Assembly: GCA_900550025.1 (NCBI GenBank)
Contig: URQP01000123.1
Span: 1 to 5,900, forward strand
Origin: an uncultured Porphyromonadaceae bacterium
Lineage (GTDB): Bacteria; Bacteroidota; Bacteroidia; Bacteroidales; Muribaculaceae
Length of the DNA: 5,900 bases
Direction: 5' to 3'
Shown here: positions 5,740 through 5,900 of the stretch, piece after piece
How positions within the stretch are numbered: the stretch's first letter is position 1
Layout of the letters: every line of letters begins with the position of its first letter
Translations under genes and position numbers: made by a program
Notes under the pieces: model-generated
What the model was told of the DNA's origin: nothing
What the model saw: the letters and a program-made list of their open reading frames with translations, nothing else
Database searches by the model: none

Positions 5740-5900
5740 TTAAAATTCTATAAGACTCGGTTTCCTAAAATTGGAATAATCAGTATTCATTATCGCTCCA
5801 TTGGAAAAGGTTGTCCCGTTAAGGATTGTTATTCCATGCTGCGAGTGTATATGTCCGAAAAGATGCAGTCGGGGTTGGACAGCTGTTATGCGGGCGAGAA
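5740..5900 (-). CDS. C-terminal end of a calcineurin-like metallophosphoesterase (MPPED-like), partial
   Basis: Only the last 53 codons are inside the window, ending with TAA at 5742-5740. The sequence contains PRLHLFGHIHSQHG, which carries the final G-H-x-H metal-binding motif of class III phosphodiesterases. The following 'NGTTFSNGAIMNTDY' and 'KPSLIEF' match the way MPPED-type and related small phosphoesterases end (strand, asparagine-rich turn, then a short 'P..IxF' tail). Members use two metal ions to cleave phosphodiester bonds, including cyclic nucleotides and small RNA or DNA substrates. The true substrate cannot be inferred from this end. The gene lies 17 bases upstream of the UDG-like gene and is probably co-transcribed with it. 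Confidence 0.8.
   Translation of the reverse strand, partial: LARITAVQPRLHLFGHIHSQHGITILNGTTFSNGAIMNTDYSNFRKPSLIEF

Noticed and set aside
5740..5900. Reading the right-edge gene as a DNA-repair nuclease of the SbcD/Mre11 type
   Set aside because: The visible G-H-x-H motif is shared by all calcineurin-like phosphoesterases, but the short tail ending soon after it fits small MPPED-like enzymes rather than SbcD, which has a long C-terminal part.

Overview
The window suggests a chromosomal accessory region of a Bacteroidales-type bacterium (Bacteroides, Parabacteroides or a relative). This rests on the protein style, starts without a Shine-Dalgarno sequence, AT-rich intergenic DNA and -7 boxes of the TAnnTTTG type. 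No rRNA, tRNA or CRISPR array was seen. The genus is inference.

Positions 1-651 look like a scarred, mobile-element-like flank. A minus-strand gene starts at 72 and runs off the left edge. The C-terminal tail of an AAA-type ATPase survives on the plus strand (about 218-430). Four copies of TTGTACC lie between 462 and 636 in DNA that otherwise appears non-coding.

Positions 652-5900 are filled by a tightly packed minus-strand gene run, read from right to left. It holds: the C-terminal end of a calcineurin-like phosphoesterase (5740-5900, partial); a divergent protein of the uracil-DNA glycosylase superfamily (4793-5722); a GNAT acetyltransferase fused to a phage-type AAA+ ATPase (2943-4691); a minimal DprA/Smf-like protein (2140-2928); a complete RNA ligase RtcB (834-2057); and a prfH stub that overlaps rtcB by ATGA but breaks off after about 30 recognisable codons (652-837). 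Gaps are 17, 101, 14 and 82 bases, followed by the 4-base overlap. In the 101-base gap, a hairpin that pairs fully only in the minus-strand RNA is followed by a promoter-like TACTTTTG, so the last four genes may have their own promoter or be differentially expressed.

For the system as a whole, RtcB and PrfH are a known pair: PrfH releases peptide from ribosomes damaged in the decoding centre, and RtcB reseals the cleaved RNA. Here PrfH is lost, so RtcB may act without it or the module may be decaying. The other genes all look like nucleic-acid or nucleotide handling proteins (base-excision-like, DNA-binding SLOG/DprA, phosphodiesterase) plus an ATPase carrying an acetyltransferase. The most interesting possibility, which is inference only, is a defence or damage-response cassette centred on the GNAT-AAA+ fusion and the UDG-like protein, next to an RNA-repair module and a mobile-element boundary.
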